A stretch of 23,492 nt of DNA from Pseudomonadota bacterium (GCA_023391335.1 JAEWBG010000042.1:1-23492), one strand, 5' to 3'; positions 1 through 7,251 are shown, counted from the first letter of the stretch. The notes: generated from the sequence alone by a model not told the origin. Translations and numbers: made by a program.

Positions 1-116
1 CGTTTTGGCCACCACATGAGTGCAACCTTTGTACGCAAGTTCCCATCTGAAGGAGGGCCAGCAGGCGCGAGTGGGGCGGTGGATGCTCCGCCGCACAACA
101 TGGGAGCAGCCGGCCG

Positions 117-1058
117 ATGATCGTCCGCCAAATTCAGGATGGAGTTCGCACTGACCTGAGCGTCAGCTTGTCGGACCAGAAAGACACGGGAAATGCGGTC
201 ATTAGCGTGTGCACGGCGGCAGCCGACTACGCACTAGGACCCGAGCGACTGGCGGTCCTATGCGCCTGGGGTGGTAGGCAAGAAGTCCTAATCGATGGCC
301 GCCGCGTTGTTGTGGACGACGACACCTGGCTTGCCGTGCCAGCAGGGTCTCCAAGTGTTCGCGTCCGTGGATCGGAAACGACGCAAGCCTTGACCGTGCT
401 ATTTCGCCCCGGATTGCCGCAAGAAGTGCTCGGCGCGCTGTTGACACCAGATGACCGGATGCTCGACGTGGCGGAATTTGAAGAAACGGCCGCAGTACCG
501 TTCTTACCGCATTTGCAGCCTCATGATCGAAGCGTAACGCCGGTACTGCTCTTCATTCGCCGTCATCGCGACATGGGGTTGCAAGATCCGCTTTGGTATG
601 AAGAACAGTTGGCGTTCTTGCTCGAACGGATGCTCACGCGCCATCGCCATGTCGTGCAGCGCGCTCGCAGCGTTCCGGTCCGCCGCTCCACGACGCGCCG
701 CGAAATCCTGCGACGCATTAGTCTCGCCACAGACTTCATTCACTCGAGTTACGAAAAACCGCTGATGCTCGGCGATATGGCTAGAGCGGCATTCCTGTCG
801 CGGCATCATTTCCTGCGATTGTTCAAGCACGTTCACGAAATCACGCCGCACGAGTATTTGCAGCGCAAACGCACCAGCGTCGCGGCGCGCCTGCTGCGCG
901 ACAGCGCGTTGAGTGTCGAGGATGTGGTCCGGCAGGTCGGATTCGATTCGAGATCGACGCTGTTTCGGGCCATGCGCCGTTTTCATGGGGTGACACCGCG
1001 TGAGTGTCGGCACACCGGCGAGACGTTCGCGCTGATGTCGGAATCGGCGGTCGCTTAA
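117..1058 (+). CDS. AraC-family transcriptional regulator
   Basis: A 313-residue protein. Residues about 197-298 form an AraC/XylS-type double helix-turn-helix domain: the first HTH lies around MLGDMARAAFLSRHHFLRLF, followed by EITPHEYLQRKR. The second HTH (VEDVVRQVGFDSRSTLFRAMRR) is followed by the hallmark F-x-x-x-x-G-V-T-P-R-E-C-R ending. The N-terminal ~190 residues look like a cupin-type sensory domain, but the ligand cannot be read from sequence. ATG 117 is chosen because a GGGAGC stretch lies a suitable distance upstream. The next gene, msrA, starts about 80 bp downstream on the same strand, so the two may be co-transcribed, and regulation of msrA is a guess from proximity only. The family is certain; the target is unknown. 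Confidence 0.93.
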   Translation: MIVRQIQDGVRTDLSVSLSDQKDTGNAVISVCTAAADYALGPERLAVLCAWGGRQEVLIDGRRVVVDDDTWLAVPAGSPSVRVRGSETTQALTVLFRPGLPQEVLGALLTPDDRMLDVAEFEETAAVPFLPHLQPHDRSVTPVLLFIRRHRDMGLQDPLWYEEQLAFLLERMLTRHRHVVQRARSVPVRRSTTRREILRRISLATDFIHSSYEKPLMLGDMARAAFLSRHHFLRLFKHVHEITPHEYLQRKRTSVAARLLRDSALSVEDVVRQVGFDSRSTLFRAMRRFHGVTPRECRHTGETFALMSESAVA

Positions 1059-1138
1059 GCAAAGCAGAGGCTCAGCGTCTTGTAATCTGCCCGACGGCTC
1101 CCCATCCTGGCTGTCCCTCTCGGACGCTGGGTGAGCCT

Positions 1139-1792
1139 ATGTTTTCGTTTCGTAAGAAAGGCGTGATGCCGCAGCCTTCAGAGGCGTTGCCAGGCCGCAG
1201 TTCGCCGCTGCGAGTGCCAGAGTTTCACGACGTCAACGGTCATCGAATTGTGCCCCCATTTCCTGCCGGCACGCGCACGGCGATGTTCGGGCTGGGTTGC
1301 TTTTGGGGGGCGGAGCGGAAGTTTTGGCAGCTGCGTGGCGTGTACAGCACAGCCGTCGGCTATGCCGGCGGCTACACGCCCAATCCTACGTACGAAGAAG
1401 TCTGCACGGGCATGACAGGCCACAATGAAGTGGTCCGCGTGGTCTTCGATCCGCAGACGATTAGGTATGGAGATCTGCTGAAGACATTCTGGGAGTCTCA
1501 CGATCCCACGCAGGGAATGCGCCAAGGCAACGACGTGGGTACCCAATATCGCTCGGGAATTTACGTGTACGACCCCGAGCAGCGGGCGCAGGCAATTGAA
1601 AGCCGCGACGCTTATGCACATCGCTTACAGCAGGCGGGCTACGGTGCGATCACGACCGAGATCGTGGACGCTCCTGAGTTCTACTACGCCGAGGACTATC
1701 ACCAGCAGTACTTGGCGAAGAATCCCAACGGATATTGCGGCCTCGGCGGTACCGGCGTGAGCTGTCCGATCGGCGTTGCCGTCCCCGCTTAG
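1139..1792 (+). CDS. msrA: Peptide-methionine (S)-S-oxide reductase MsrA
   Basis: A 217-residue enzyme that reduces methionine-S-sulfoxide in oxidised proteins back to methionine using thioredoxin. The catalytic motif GCFWGAE places the nucleophilic Cys at residue 54. GYAGG, Y-x-x-V-C-x-G-x-T-G-H-x-E-V-V, and the resolving cysteines in GYCGLGGTGVSC (about C200 and C209) follow, as in long E. coli-type MsrA. The frame is open further upstream to about 1004, but that stretch overlaps the AraC gene and has no family-like sequence. ATG 1139 gives the usual family length (E. coli about 212 residues) and has GGGTGAG upstream. No signal peptide, so it is cytoplasmic. It ends 36 bp from the convergent SYLF gene. 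Confidence 0.95.
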   Translation: MFSFRKKGVMPQPSEALPGRSSPLRVPEFHDVNGHRIVPPFPAGTRTAMFGLGCFWGAERKFWQLRGVYSTAVGYAGGYTPNPTYEEVCTGMTGHNEVVRVVFDPQTIRYGDLLKTFWESHDPTQGMRQGNDVGTQYRSGIYVYDPEQRAQAIESRDAYAHRLQQAGYGAITTEIVDAPEFYYAEDYHQQYLAKNPNGYCGLGGTGVSCPIGVAVPA

Positions 1793-1818
1793 ATCTTCAC
1801 TGCCTTGAAGTAGAGGAG

Positions 1819-1838
1819 GGCCGCTAAGTTATTGCGGC
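1819..1838 (-). terminator. Weak hairpin at the end of the SYLF gene
   Basis: The inverted repeat GCCGC/GCGGC (1820-1824 and 1834-1838) surrounds the stop codon of the minus-strand SYLF gene, in the 36-bp gap between convergent genes. The stem is only 5 bp and no T-run follows, so this is at best a weak or bidirectional terminator. Confidence 0.25.
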
Positions 1839-2668
1839 GGCTCTCCACCGGGCTGCGGGTCTTCCATCGGATACGTCGTCAGCGCACCTTCGCGTGACGG
1901 TTGCGCAGACGTGCTCGTGTTGGTGGTCGGCGCCGCAGGCGGCGGGTTCGATTGCGAGGCCACATGCGAGGCCGCGGGTCCGTGTACTGAATTCTCGATG
2001 GCGGCGAGCAGTTTGTCCGCAGGCGGCGGAGCGGCGGGCGCATCGCTGCGAATAATCTCGCTCGGCAGAACGCCTGGGCGTCCGTAGAACAACTCGTTCG
2101 AGCGATGATCAATCGTCAGGGCTGAACCATCGAGCGCGACGCCGGCGAACAATCCACTTGAACGCGAATAGGAATAGACCTGCGCGTTCAGCCCGATGTC
2201 AGTGGCCGCAGAGCTTTGACGACCGACCGGACCGGCGGCGACTGCGGCGTCCGCGCCCAGCGTGACTTTGCCGCCGACGATTCCTTCTACGCCTTGGCGA
2301 GAGGTGAACACGAGAACGACATCGGTGGATTGCACGCCCACTTGGAAACCGAAGCTGCCGCCTGTCAGGTTTACAAAAATCGGATTGCTCCACGATCCGT
2401 TGTCCTTACGAATCACGAGCACGCCTTTCCCGCGACGCCCGCCAATACCCAGTCCGACTTTGATGACATCCGGCACGATCGCGATTGCGTATGCGCGCTC
2501 CAACAGCCACACCGGAATGTTCTGTTCCGGCATCTGCATCAGCTCTTCGAGCACCTTGGTGGAAGTCAGCAGGCGCGCGTCTTGGCGTTCTGCTGCTATC
2601 GACGACTGCGCGACGGCGCTAGCGAGTACTAATGCGAACAGCTGCAGCCACAATTTGGGAAATCGCAT
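1829..2668 (-). CDS. Exported SYLF-domain (Ysc84/DUF500-type) protein
   Basis: A 279-residue protein. Residues 1-26 are a signal peptide (basic start, hydrophobic LWLQLFALVLASAVA, AxA-type cleavage near SSIAA). Residues about 35-205 match the SYLF/Ysc84 lipid-binding fold: I-P-x-W-L-L-E-R-A-Y-A-I-A-I-V-P-D-V, the Gly-rich GLGIGGRRGKGVLVIR, W-S-N-P-I-F-V-N-L-T-G-G-S-F-G-F-Q-V-G-V-Q, then D-V-V-L-V-F, G-x-V-T-L-G-A-D-A and the final S-R-S-x-G-L-F-A-G-V-A-L-D-G. The C-terminal ~70 residues are Pro/Ala/Ser-rich and probably disordered. Bacterial members are periplasmic or outer-membrane proteins of poorly known function, some with lipid binding. It lies 121 bp downstream of the kinase gene on the same strand and may belong to the sigma/kinase unit. 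Confidence 0.9.
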   Translation of the reverse strand: MRFPKLWLQLFALVLASAVAQSSIAAERQDARLLTSTKVLEELMQMPEQNIPVWLLERAYAIAIVPDVIKVGLGIGGRRGKGVLVIRKDNGSWSNPIFVNLTGGSFGFQVGVQSTDVVLVFTSRQGVEGIVGGKVTLGADAAVAAGPVGRQSSAATDIGLNAQVYSYSRSSGLFAGVALDGSALTIDHRSNELFYGRPGVLPSEIIRSDAPAAPPPADKLLAAIENSVHGPAASHVASQSNPPPAAPTTNTSTSAQPSREGALTTYPMEDPQPGGEPPQ

Positions 2669-2789
2669 CTCGAGTCTTGCTCCTCATGATCGACTTGCAC
2701 CGGCGGATCGGTGCGAATGCGTAAGACTCTAGCAGATGGGAGTGGTTCCAGTGGCACGCGAAGCATTACGAGTCGCTAAGCCGCGACGT

Positions 2790-5549
2790 TCATTCATTCG
2801 CTGCGACGCTGGGTGTGGCTGTGGTCTGAGGCACGAGCGCTTGGAGTTTTTCGAGTTCGCCGCGGTCCTGATAAAACTGCGCGATGCGCGCACGCGCTTG
2901 AACACGGGCATCGCGATCGGATTTCTCGTCGGCCGCCAAATGTTGGTAAGAGTCCGCCAAATACCGTTCCGCTTCTTTGTAACGACCTTGGCGATACAGC
3001 ACTTCGCCCAAAGCGCTTTCGGAGCGGAAGGATCGCCAAGCCGCCGCGTCCGAACGTTTCCAACGGTTCATCGATGCGGCGAGCAGGGCTTCGGCATCCG
3101 TCAACTGACCCTTCTGCAGCAGCAGTTCACCCAGCAGATATTCTGACGAGGCAACGTATTGGTGATCTGGAGGCAGAGTCTTGGCGTAGGTCTCCAGCGA
3201 ATGGCGCAGTTGCGCCTCTGCTTCCTTCAACTTGCCGCGCTTGATAAGGATCGTGGCGAGCGATGTGCGCGCGTACGCGGATTGGTAGTGCTCCTCGCCA
3301 AGGCTGTCGGCGATGAGATTCAGGCCTTGTCGCGAGTAGGTTTCCGCATCGGCTAACAGTCCCTGCGCCACCCTGACATCAGCTAGTGAGCTGTAAATGG
3401 AGGCGACTTGGCGGCTGGTCTCTCCGTATAGCAATTTGTTGTGCTCTAGAACGCGATCGAATACCGGAGCTGCCTCGTTGGCGCGGCCTTCAGCCAGCAG
3501 AATCGATCCTAGGTGACCTTCGGCGGACACGCGATCCGGATAGAGATCGGGGACGCATTGAGCGTAAATATCCAGGGCTTGGCGCACCAGCTTCTCGGCC
3601 GTTTTCAAATCGTCGTTCCACATGGCCACCGTTTCCAAGTCCAGCAAAACGCTGGCCACTTCCCTGTGAATCGGGCCCAGAAGTTCGCGGTGTAAAGCGA
3701 GGCTGCTTTCGAGATACCGACGCGCGGCGGTCAGATTGCCATTCAGTTGTTCGATGCGCCCCAGATCTCGCAGCACCCCGGCATAGATCAGGGAATGTTC
3801 GTTGCGGCCCCTGCGTGCAAGCGTAGCGGCTTCCTGCAAGGTCTTGCGTGATGCATCGATATCGCCGACCTGGCGCTGCACTACTGCAAGCTCTAGCAAG
3901 ACGCCGGCGGTTTTCGAGCCGTCCGGATCGGGTAGTTGCTTGCGAAGGTGCAACGCCTCTTCCAAGAATCCGGCCGCACGATCGTATTGGTTTTGGCGCC
4001 GGTACGTTTTTCCGATCGCCTCGAGTAGACGGGCGCGCACTTCTGGTTGCTGACTTAAGTCTCCTTCGATTCGCTTGCCTGCATTATCGAGCAGTTCACG
4101 CGCCGTCGTTTCGTGTCCTTGTGAAGTGAATGGATCGGAGGCGGAGAACACCTCCAACATGAACTCGGAAACTGTTTCGGCACGAGTGCTCTCCTGCGTC
4201 GCGCGGTCGCGTTCACTGGCAATCCGTTGGGTCTGAATCGACATCATGACCATGAACGCGATGCCGACCCCGACGAAGGTCGCACCCACGCCGACACCGA
4301 ATGCGTGCCGCCGAATGAACCGCTGCGAGTAATAGACCCAGTTGCCCTGCCGCGCCTGCACCGGCTCGCGGTCGAGATGCCTACGAACGTCTGCTGCAAA
4401 TTGTTCGACCGACGTGTAGCGATGCTGCGGCTCTTTGCGCAGAGCCCGCATGACGATTGCATCAAGGTCTCCTTGAAGACGCTTGTGCAACTTCTCCGCC
4501 GTCAAGCCACGTGCTGCGGCGACCGCAAGCACGTCGGATCCACCGTCGGTTCGGTTGCGCGAGATGGCGCCCCGCACCGCTGCGCTCGGGCGTTCGGGAT
4601 CGCTGATGCAAATCAACCGCTCAAGTTCTAGCTGACTGGCTGAACCGGGAACGACATACGGCCGCATGCCCGTCATCAGCTCGTAGAGGACCACGCCGAG
4701 CGCATAAACATCGCTGGCCGTCGTAACCGGTTTGCCGAGGATTTGTTCGGGACTCGCATACTCGGGCGTGAGCAACCGATCGTTCATACGAGTGAGCGCC
4801 AGCACTGCTGCCGCATCGCCCGTATCGAGGAGCTTGGCAATGCCAAAGTCCAGTAGCTTGGGAGTGCCATCCGACGTGACCAGGATGTTGGCCGGTTTCA
4901 GGTCACGATGGACGACGAGGTTTTGGTGTGCGTACTGAACCGCGCCGCAAATATCGAGAAAGAGCTGCAAACGCGCGCGCAAATCGAGTGCTTGGCGATC
5001 GCAGAATCGATCCAGCGGCTCGCCATGAATGTATTCCATGACGAGATAAGGCTGACCGTCCTCGGTTTCTCCCGCATCGAGCAGACGGCCGATGTTCGGG
5101 TGATTCAGACTCGCGAGAATCTGACGCTCGGCGCGAAAACGGGCGCCGAGATCGCCGTGCACGGTCGCGGTGTCGACGATCTTGATCGCGACTTGGGCTG
5201 AATATTGGCGATCGGCTCGCTCGGCGAGATAAACGGTGCCGGTGCCGCCGTGTCCGAGAACCGATACCAGCCGATAGTTGCCGATGATCTTGCCGACCAA
5301 GGCTCGTCGTCGTTCCCGACTCGTCGCATCAAGGGCTGCGCCCAAAGCGTGAGTCAGCGGTCCGGTCGAATTGCCGGAGTCGCACGCCAGTAGCTCGAGT
5401 AGTTCTTTGCGAAGTTCGGGATCGCCGTCGGTCTCGCGCGCAACGAATGCATCGCGCTCGCTGGTGGACAGATCAACGGCGCGAGAAAACAAATCCTGCA
5501 ATCGCTCCCATTTGACGGATTCCATCTTCCCTGTCTCGTCTGAGGTCAT
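2790..5549 (-). CDS. Membrane Ser/Thr protein kinase with extracytoplasmic TPR domain
   Basis: A 919-residue Hanks-type kinase. Numbered from the chosen start: a short N-terminal helical region; kinase domain about 92-390 with glycine loop GHGGTGTVYLA (99-109), VAIK lysine about 123, catalytic HRDLKPANI (214-222), DFG (234-236) and the EYASPE segment (263-268). One transmembrane helix follows at about 416-438, then a coiled stretch and roughly 450 residues of kinesin-light-chain-like TPRs, by topology outside the cytoplasm. The frame is open to an ATG at 5600, but ATG 5549 overlaps the sigma-factor stop as ATGA, which I take as the translationally coupled start. A third ATG at 5525 is possible. 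The catalytic residues are intact, so the kinase should be active. It is plausibly a sensor acting with the sigma factor; the substrates are unknown. Confidence 0.93.
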   Translation of the reverse strand: MTSDETGKMESVKWERLQDLFSRAVDLSTSERDAFVARETDGDPELRKELLELLACDSGNSTGPLTHALGAALDATSRERRRALVGKIIGNYRLVSVLGHGGTGTVYLAERADRQYSAQVAIKIVDTATVHGDLGARFRAERQILASLNHPNIGRLLDAGETEDGQPYLVMEYIHGEPLDRFCDRQALDLRARLQLFLDICGAVQYAHQNLVVHRDLKPANILVTSDGTPKLLDFGIAKLLDTGDAAAVLALTRMNDRLLTPEYASPEQILGKPVTTASDVYALGVVLYELMTGMRPYVVPGSASQLELERLICISDPERPSAAVRGAISRNRTDGGSDVLAVAAARGLTAEKLHKRLQGDLDAIVMRALRKEPQHRYTSVEQFAADVRRHLDREPVQARQGNWVYYSQRFIRRHAFGVGVGATFVGVGIAFMVMMSIQTQRIASERDRATQESTRAETVSEFMLEVFSASDPFTSQGHETTARELLDNAGKRIEGDLSQQPEVRARLLEAIGKTYRRQNQYDRAAGFLEEALHLRKQLPDPDGSKTAGVLLELAVVQRQVGDIDASRKTLQEAATLARRGRNEHSLIYAGVLRDLGRIEQLNGNLTAARRYLESSLALHRELLGPIHREVASVLLDLETVAMWNDDLKTAEKLVRQALDIYAQCVPDLYPDRVSAEGHLGSILLAEGRANEAAPVFDRVLEHNKLLYGETSRQVASIYSSLADVRVAQGLLADAETYSRQGLNLIADSLGEEHYQSAYARTSLATILIKRGKLKEAEAQLRHSLETYAKTLPPDHQYVASSEYLLGELLLQKGQLTDAEALLAASMNRWKRSDAAAWRSFRSESALGEVLYRQGRYKEAERYLADSYQHLAADEKSDRDARVQARARIAQFYQDRGELEKLQALVPQTTATPSVAANE

Positions 5550-6058
5550 TCGGACTCGGGGGTGCGAGCGCGATGCGGTTTGATTTGCCTCAGCACCCAT
5601 GCTTTTGCGAGGCGCAGTTCGCGATCCACGGTCGCTTCCGAGATCTTCAGGGTCTCGGAGAGTTCTTGATAGGTGAGTCCACCGAAGTAGTGAAGCTCGA
5701 CGAGTTCGGCGAGACGTGAGTTCTCGACCGCAAGCCTGCCGAGCGCTTCGTCGATCTCCAAGACGTCGATCTCGCCTTGGGTAATGGGGCCTGAATCCAA
5801 TGTGTCGAGGTCATCGAGTGCGCCGGTGGTCGTGCCACCGCGCTTTTCACGCAACCTGGACTTTGCGTGATCCACCAGGATGCGGCGCATTTGCCGCGCC
5901 GCAACAGCAAAGAAGTGCGCTCGGTCCTGCCATGAAACATTCATCTCGACGAGCTTGACGAAGGCTTCGTGCACGACTGCCGTGGCCTGCAGCGTGTGTC
6001 CCGCACGCTCTCGGCGCATGTACCGACGTGCGCGGCTACGCAGTTCTTCGTAGATCAA
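5546..6058 (-). CDS. ECF sigma factor, kinase-associated type; true start upstream
   Basis: An RNA polymerase sigma factor of the ECF type that commonly neighbours TPR Ser/Thr kinases. Region 2 reads I-Y-E-E-L-R-S-R-A-R-R-Y, A-V-V-H-E-A-F-V-K-L, F-F-A-V-A-A-R-Q-M-R-R-I-L-V-D-H-A. The region 4 helix-turn-helix is LTYQELSETLKISEATVDREL. The coordinates begin at TTG 6058, the first ATG/GTG/TTG codon in frame, but this codon is internal to the conserved domain. The same frame continues upstream to a stop at 6209-6211 and encodes V-T-R-L-L-S, then AWRSGDSRALERL, the expected family N-terminus. That stretch contains no ATG, GTG or TTG. The real start is therefore a rare codon (for example CTG at 6169) or is hidden by a frameshift or sequencing error. 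It overlaps the kinase gene by ATGA. Confidence 0.9.
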   Translation of the reverse strand: MIYEELRSRARRYMRRERAGHTLQATAVVHEAFVKLVEMNVSWQDRAHFFAVAARQMRRILVDHAKSRLREKRGGTTTGALDDLDTLDSGPITQGEIDVLEIDEALGRLAVENSRLAELVELHYFGGLTYQELSETLKISEATVDRELRLAKAWVLRQIKPHRARTPESE

Positions 6059-6208
6059 CGGGGTAAGACGCTCGAGCGCGCGGCTGTCTCCTGAGCGCCA
6101 AGCAGAGAGAAGCCTCGTAACCGCCTGCCGGTCGGCGGGCGGGATTGCCGCTGCGATCGTGTTGCTCAGAAGCCTGGTCTCCGCGGTTGGACTGTTCGCG
6201 AGCCCATC
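6059..6208 (-). other. Upstream coding extension of the ECF sigma factor without a standard start codon
   Basis: Minus-strand codons in the same frame as the sigma factor, from after the stop at 6209-6211 to TTG 6058. The part nearest the gene (about 6059-6121) gives the family-like sequence V-T-R-L-L-S-A-W-R-S-G-D-S-R-A-L-E-R-L-T, so it is very probably translated. Further upstream, I-A-A-A-I-P-P-A-D-R-Q-A is not recognisable. An ATG at 6207 lies in another frame and stops at 6168-6166, so reaching the sigma frame from it would need a frameshift. Confidence 0.6.
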
Positions 6209-6387
6209 TTAGCTGGGCTGGTGCGATTGTTTCATGTGCGAAGCCCCGAAATCGGCAGGAGGCGCCACTTAGGGTTCTTGCGGCCCCGCCTCAATGACAC
6301 ACCTACGTATGCGCTGCACGGTTTTCCGCGATCACGCATGCGCCTTGCGCTGAATCTCGATCTGCCGCCCCGCAAACAGCGTTCCGC

Positions 6388-6403
6388 TGTGACGGCAATC
6401 ACA
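6388..6403. promoter_or_regulatory. CRP/Vfr/Clp-type operator
   Basis: TGTGACGGCAATCACA is a perfect TGTGA-N6-TCACA palindrome, and the flanking C and G extend the symmetry by one pair on each side. It matches the CRP-family half-site consensus exactly. It lies in the 272-bp divergent region between the sigma-factor gene (-) and the small-peptide genes (+), centred about 85 bp upstream of the ATG at 6481. That is a reasonable activator distance if the leader is short. No convincing -35/-10 pair could be assigned next to it. The rest of the divergent region shows nothing recognisable. Confidence 0.65.
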
Positions 6404-6480
6404 GGTCCCCGTCGCTTTTGTCAGTGAACCGACCGCGAATCGGCCACTGCTTAGCAACTTTTACTGGGAGAGACCTTGTC

Positions 6481-6705
6481 ATGCGTAACAAAATCCTTGC
6501 GTCAGTGTTGATTGCCTCCACCACCTTGATGGGCAACTTCTGCCTGGCCAGTGCCGGATTACTCCAGCAGAAGCACGCGACCATAGAACCGATCGAGTTG
6601 CTGCAGCTGCGCCTCGCCGACGAAAACCAAACGACGCCTGATCGCCCACGTCTGGCTGATGAAAACCAAACGACCCCGGATCGTCCGCGCGTGGCACTCG
6701 TCTAA
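6481..6705 (+). CDS. Small exported peptide precursor with a 13-residue tandem repeat
   Basis: A 74-residue protein with no recognised family. Residues 1-25 look like a Sec signal peptide (MRNK, hydrophobic ILASVLIASTTLMG, possible cleavage after ALA-type A-S-A at 23-25). The mature part would be about 49 residues and ends in two exact copies of LADENQTTPDRPR (45-57 and 58-70) plus VALV. Although the amino acids are identical, 8 of the 13 codon pairs differ and every difference is synonymous. ATG 6481 has a GGAGA ribosome site about 9 nt upstream; an upstream in-frame TTG (6418) would bury the signal peptide. The second peptide gene follows 19 bp later. Its position opposite the sigma/kinase operon suggests a secreted signal or substrate connected with that sensor, which is inference only. 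Confidence 0.75.
   Translation: MRNKILASVLIASTTLMGNFCLASAGLLQQKHATIEPIELLQLRLADENQTTPDRPRLADENQTTPDRPRVALV
6613..6690 (+). repeat. Two 39-bp in-frame tandem repeats
   Basis: Copies at 6613-6651 and 6652-6690 abut exactly and encode the same 13 residues (LADENQTTPDRPR). They differ at 8 third-codon positions and nowhere else. Confidence 0.9.
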
Positions 6706-6724
6706 TCTTGAGCGGAGCATTCAC

Positions 6725-6928
6725 ATGAAACGTTTTGCATTCACCAGTTTGATGATCATGACGTTGGGCACTTCGCTCGGCACGACACTCGTACGGGATC
6801 GGGTCGATACGGCCGAGGTGCAAAACTCGACAGGCTCCGTGGCAGCACTGCCTACGCCTGAACAAATCGCCGCATGGAAAGCGACGGCGACCACAACGGA
6901 CTACATCGCGCCCAAAGCTCCGCTTTGA
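6725..6928 (+). CDS. Small exported or membrane-anchored peptide
   Basis: A 67-residue protein with no recognised family. A basic start (MKR) and hydrophobic residues 4-22 (FAFTSLMIMTLGTSLGTTL) form a signal peptide or anchor. The remaining ~45 residues are polar and end in T-D-Y-I-A-P-K-A-P-L. ATG 6725 is chosen because it places the signal sequence at the N-terminus and has AGCGGAG upstream; longer in-frame starts (6659) overlap the previous gene without sense. It lies 19 bp after the repeat-peptide gene, so the two are surely one transcript, and a terminator hairpin follows about 20 bp after the stop. Confidence 0.65.
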   Translation: MKRFAFTSLMIMTLGTSLGTTLVRDRVDTAEVQNSTGSVAALPTPEQIAAWKATATTTDYIAPKAPL

Positions 6929-6947
6929 TTCGCGAGCGGCGGACAAC

Positions 6948-6975
6948 TCCCACGGGACGGTCACCCGTGGGATTT
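6948..6975 (+). terminator. Hairpin terminator of the peptide operon
   Basis: TCCCACGGG (6948-6956) and CCCGTGGGA (6964-6972) form a perfect 9-bp stem with a 7-nt loop, followed by TTT. It sits 20 bp after the second peptide gene. The T-run is short, so termination may be partial. Confidence 0.65.
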
Positions 6976-7106
6976 CGCGCGTCGGCCGTCCGCATGTGTC
7001 GTCCACTGCCGACACGAGAACGAAGTGTGCGGCGTGTCACACGCGAGTGCGCCTCTGACGCCGCTGAGTTCACATTTGGTTCGTTGACATATTTGCAGCC
7101 CGTATA
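6976..7106. other. Intergenic stretch before the riboswitch leader
   Basis: No convincing gene here. There is a TTGACA at 7084-7089 but no good -10 at 16-18 bp. The nearest TATAGC (7103-7108) leaves only 13 bp, so no promoter is called. A small GCGTG/CACGC hairpin lies near 7032-7044. The promoter of the large downstream operon is probably in this stretch. Confidence 0.4.
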
Positions 7107-7140
7107 GCACCCTAGCCGCCGTTGTCAGGGTGCAACGGTG
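7107..7140 (+). promoter_or_regulatory. Two mutually exclusive leader hairpins
   Basis: Hairpin 1 pairs GCACCCT (7107-7113) with AGGGTGC (7127-7133). Hairpin 2 pairs CCGTTG (7119-7124) with CAACGG (7133-7138), extendable by a wobble and one more pair. The arms overlap, so only one can form at a time. They lie immediately upstream of the riboswitch core and might be part of its switching logic, or hairpin 1 may be an unrelated terminator. No T-run follows. Confidence 0.4.
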
Positions 7141-7143
7141 AGT

Positions 7144-7241
7144 GATCACGTGTTGCGCTCGCTTGGGCAAACTCATCGAAAGGTGAGGACGCAAAGCTCG
7201 AAAATTCGGGCTGCAATCGCATCTGCCTTCTGGTGATTTCC
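7144..7241 (+). ncRNA. GEMM-type (cyclic di-GMP-I class) riboswitch aptamer
   Basis: The core at 7165-7198 has the hallmark GGGCAAAC, a 6-bp helix CTCATC/GGTGAG capped by a GAAA tetraloop, then GGACGCAAAGC. GGGC (7165-7168) also pairs with GCTC (7195-7198), closing the conserved domain as in the well-known Vibrio cholerae Vc2 aptamer. Closing pairs GATCAC (about 7143-7148) with GTGATT (7233-7238) would form the basal stem. The second domain (7200-7232) is less clear: GGGC/GCCT pairing is possible, but the usual tetraloop receptor is not obvious. It lies about 65 nt before the first gene of the 10-kb TPR/ExbBD/AgmX operon, so it probably controls that operon. Specificity (c-di-GMP versus cGAMP) cannot be decided. 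Confidence 0.72.
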
Positions 7242-7251
7242 ATCGTGCGTG

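Noticed and set aside
1004..1138. In-frame extension upstream of msrA
   Set aside because: It overlaps the end of the AraC gene and has no MsrA-like sequence. ATG 1139 gives the family length.
2697..2714. GCACCG/CGGTGC hairpin between the kinase and SYLF genes as terminator
   Set aside because: Six-bp stem with no T-run on the minus strand. It could be chance, so it is not called as a feature.
2216..2732. Plus-strand open frames opposite the SYLF gene
   Set aside because: They are antisense shadows of a well-supported exported protein gene.
7084..7108. TTGACA ... TATAGC as a sigma-70 promoter
   Set aside because: The spacer is only 13 bp, too short for normal recognition, and no better -10 lies at 16-18 bp. 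A sigma-54 reading also failed on spacing.
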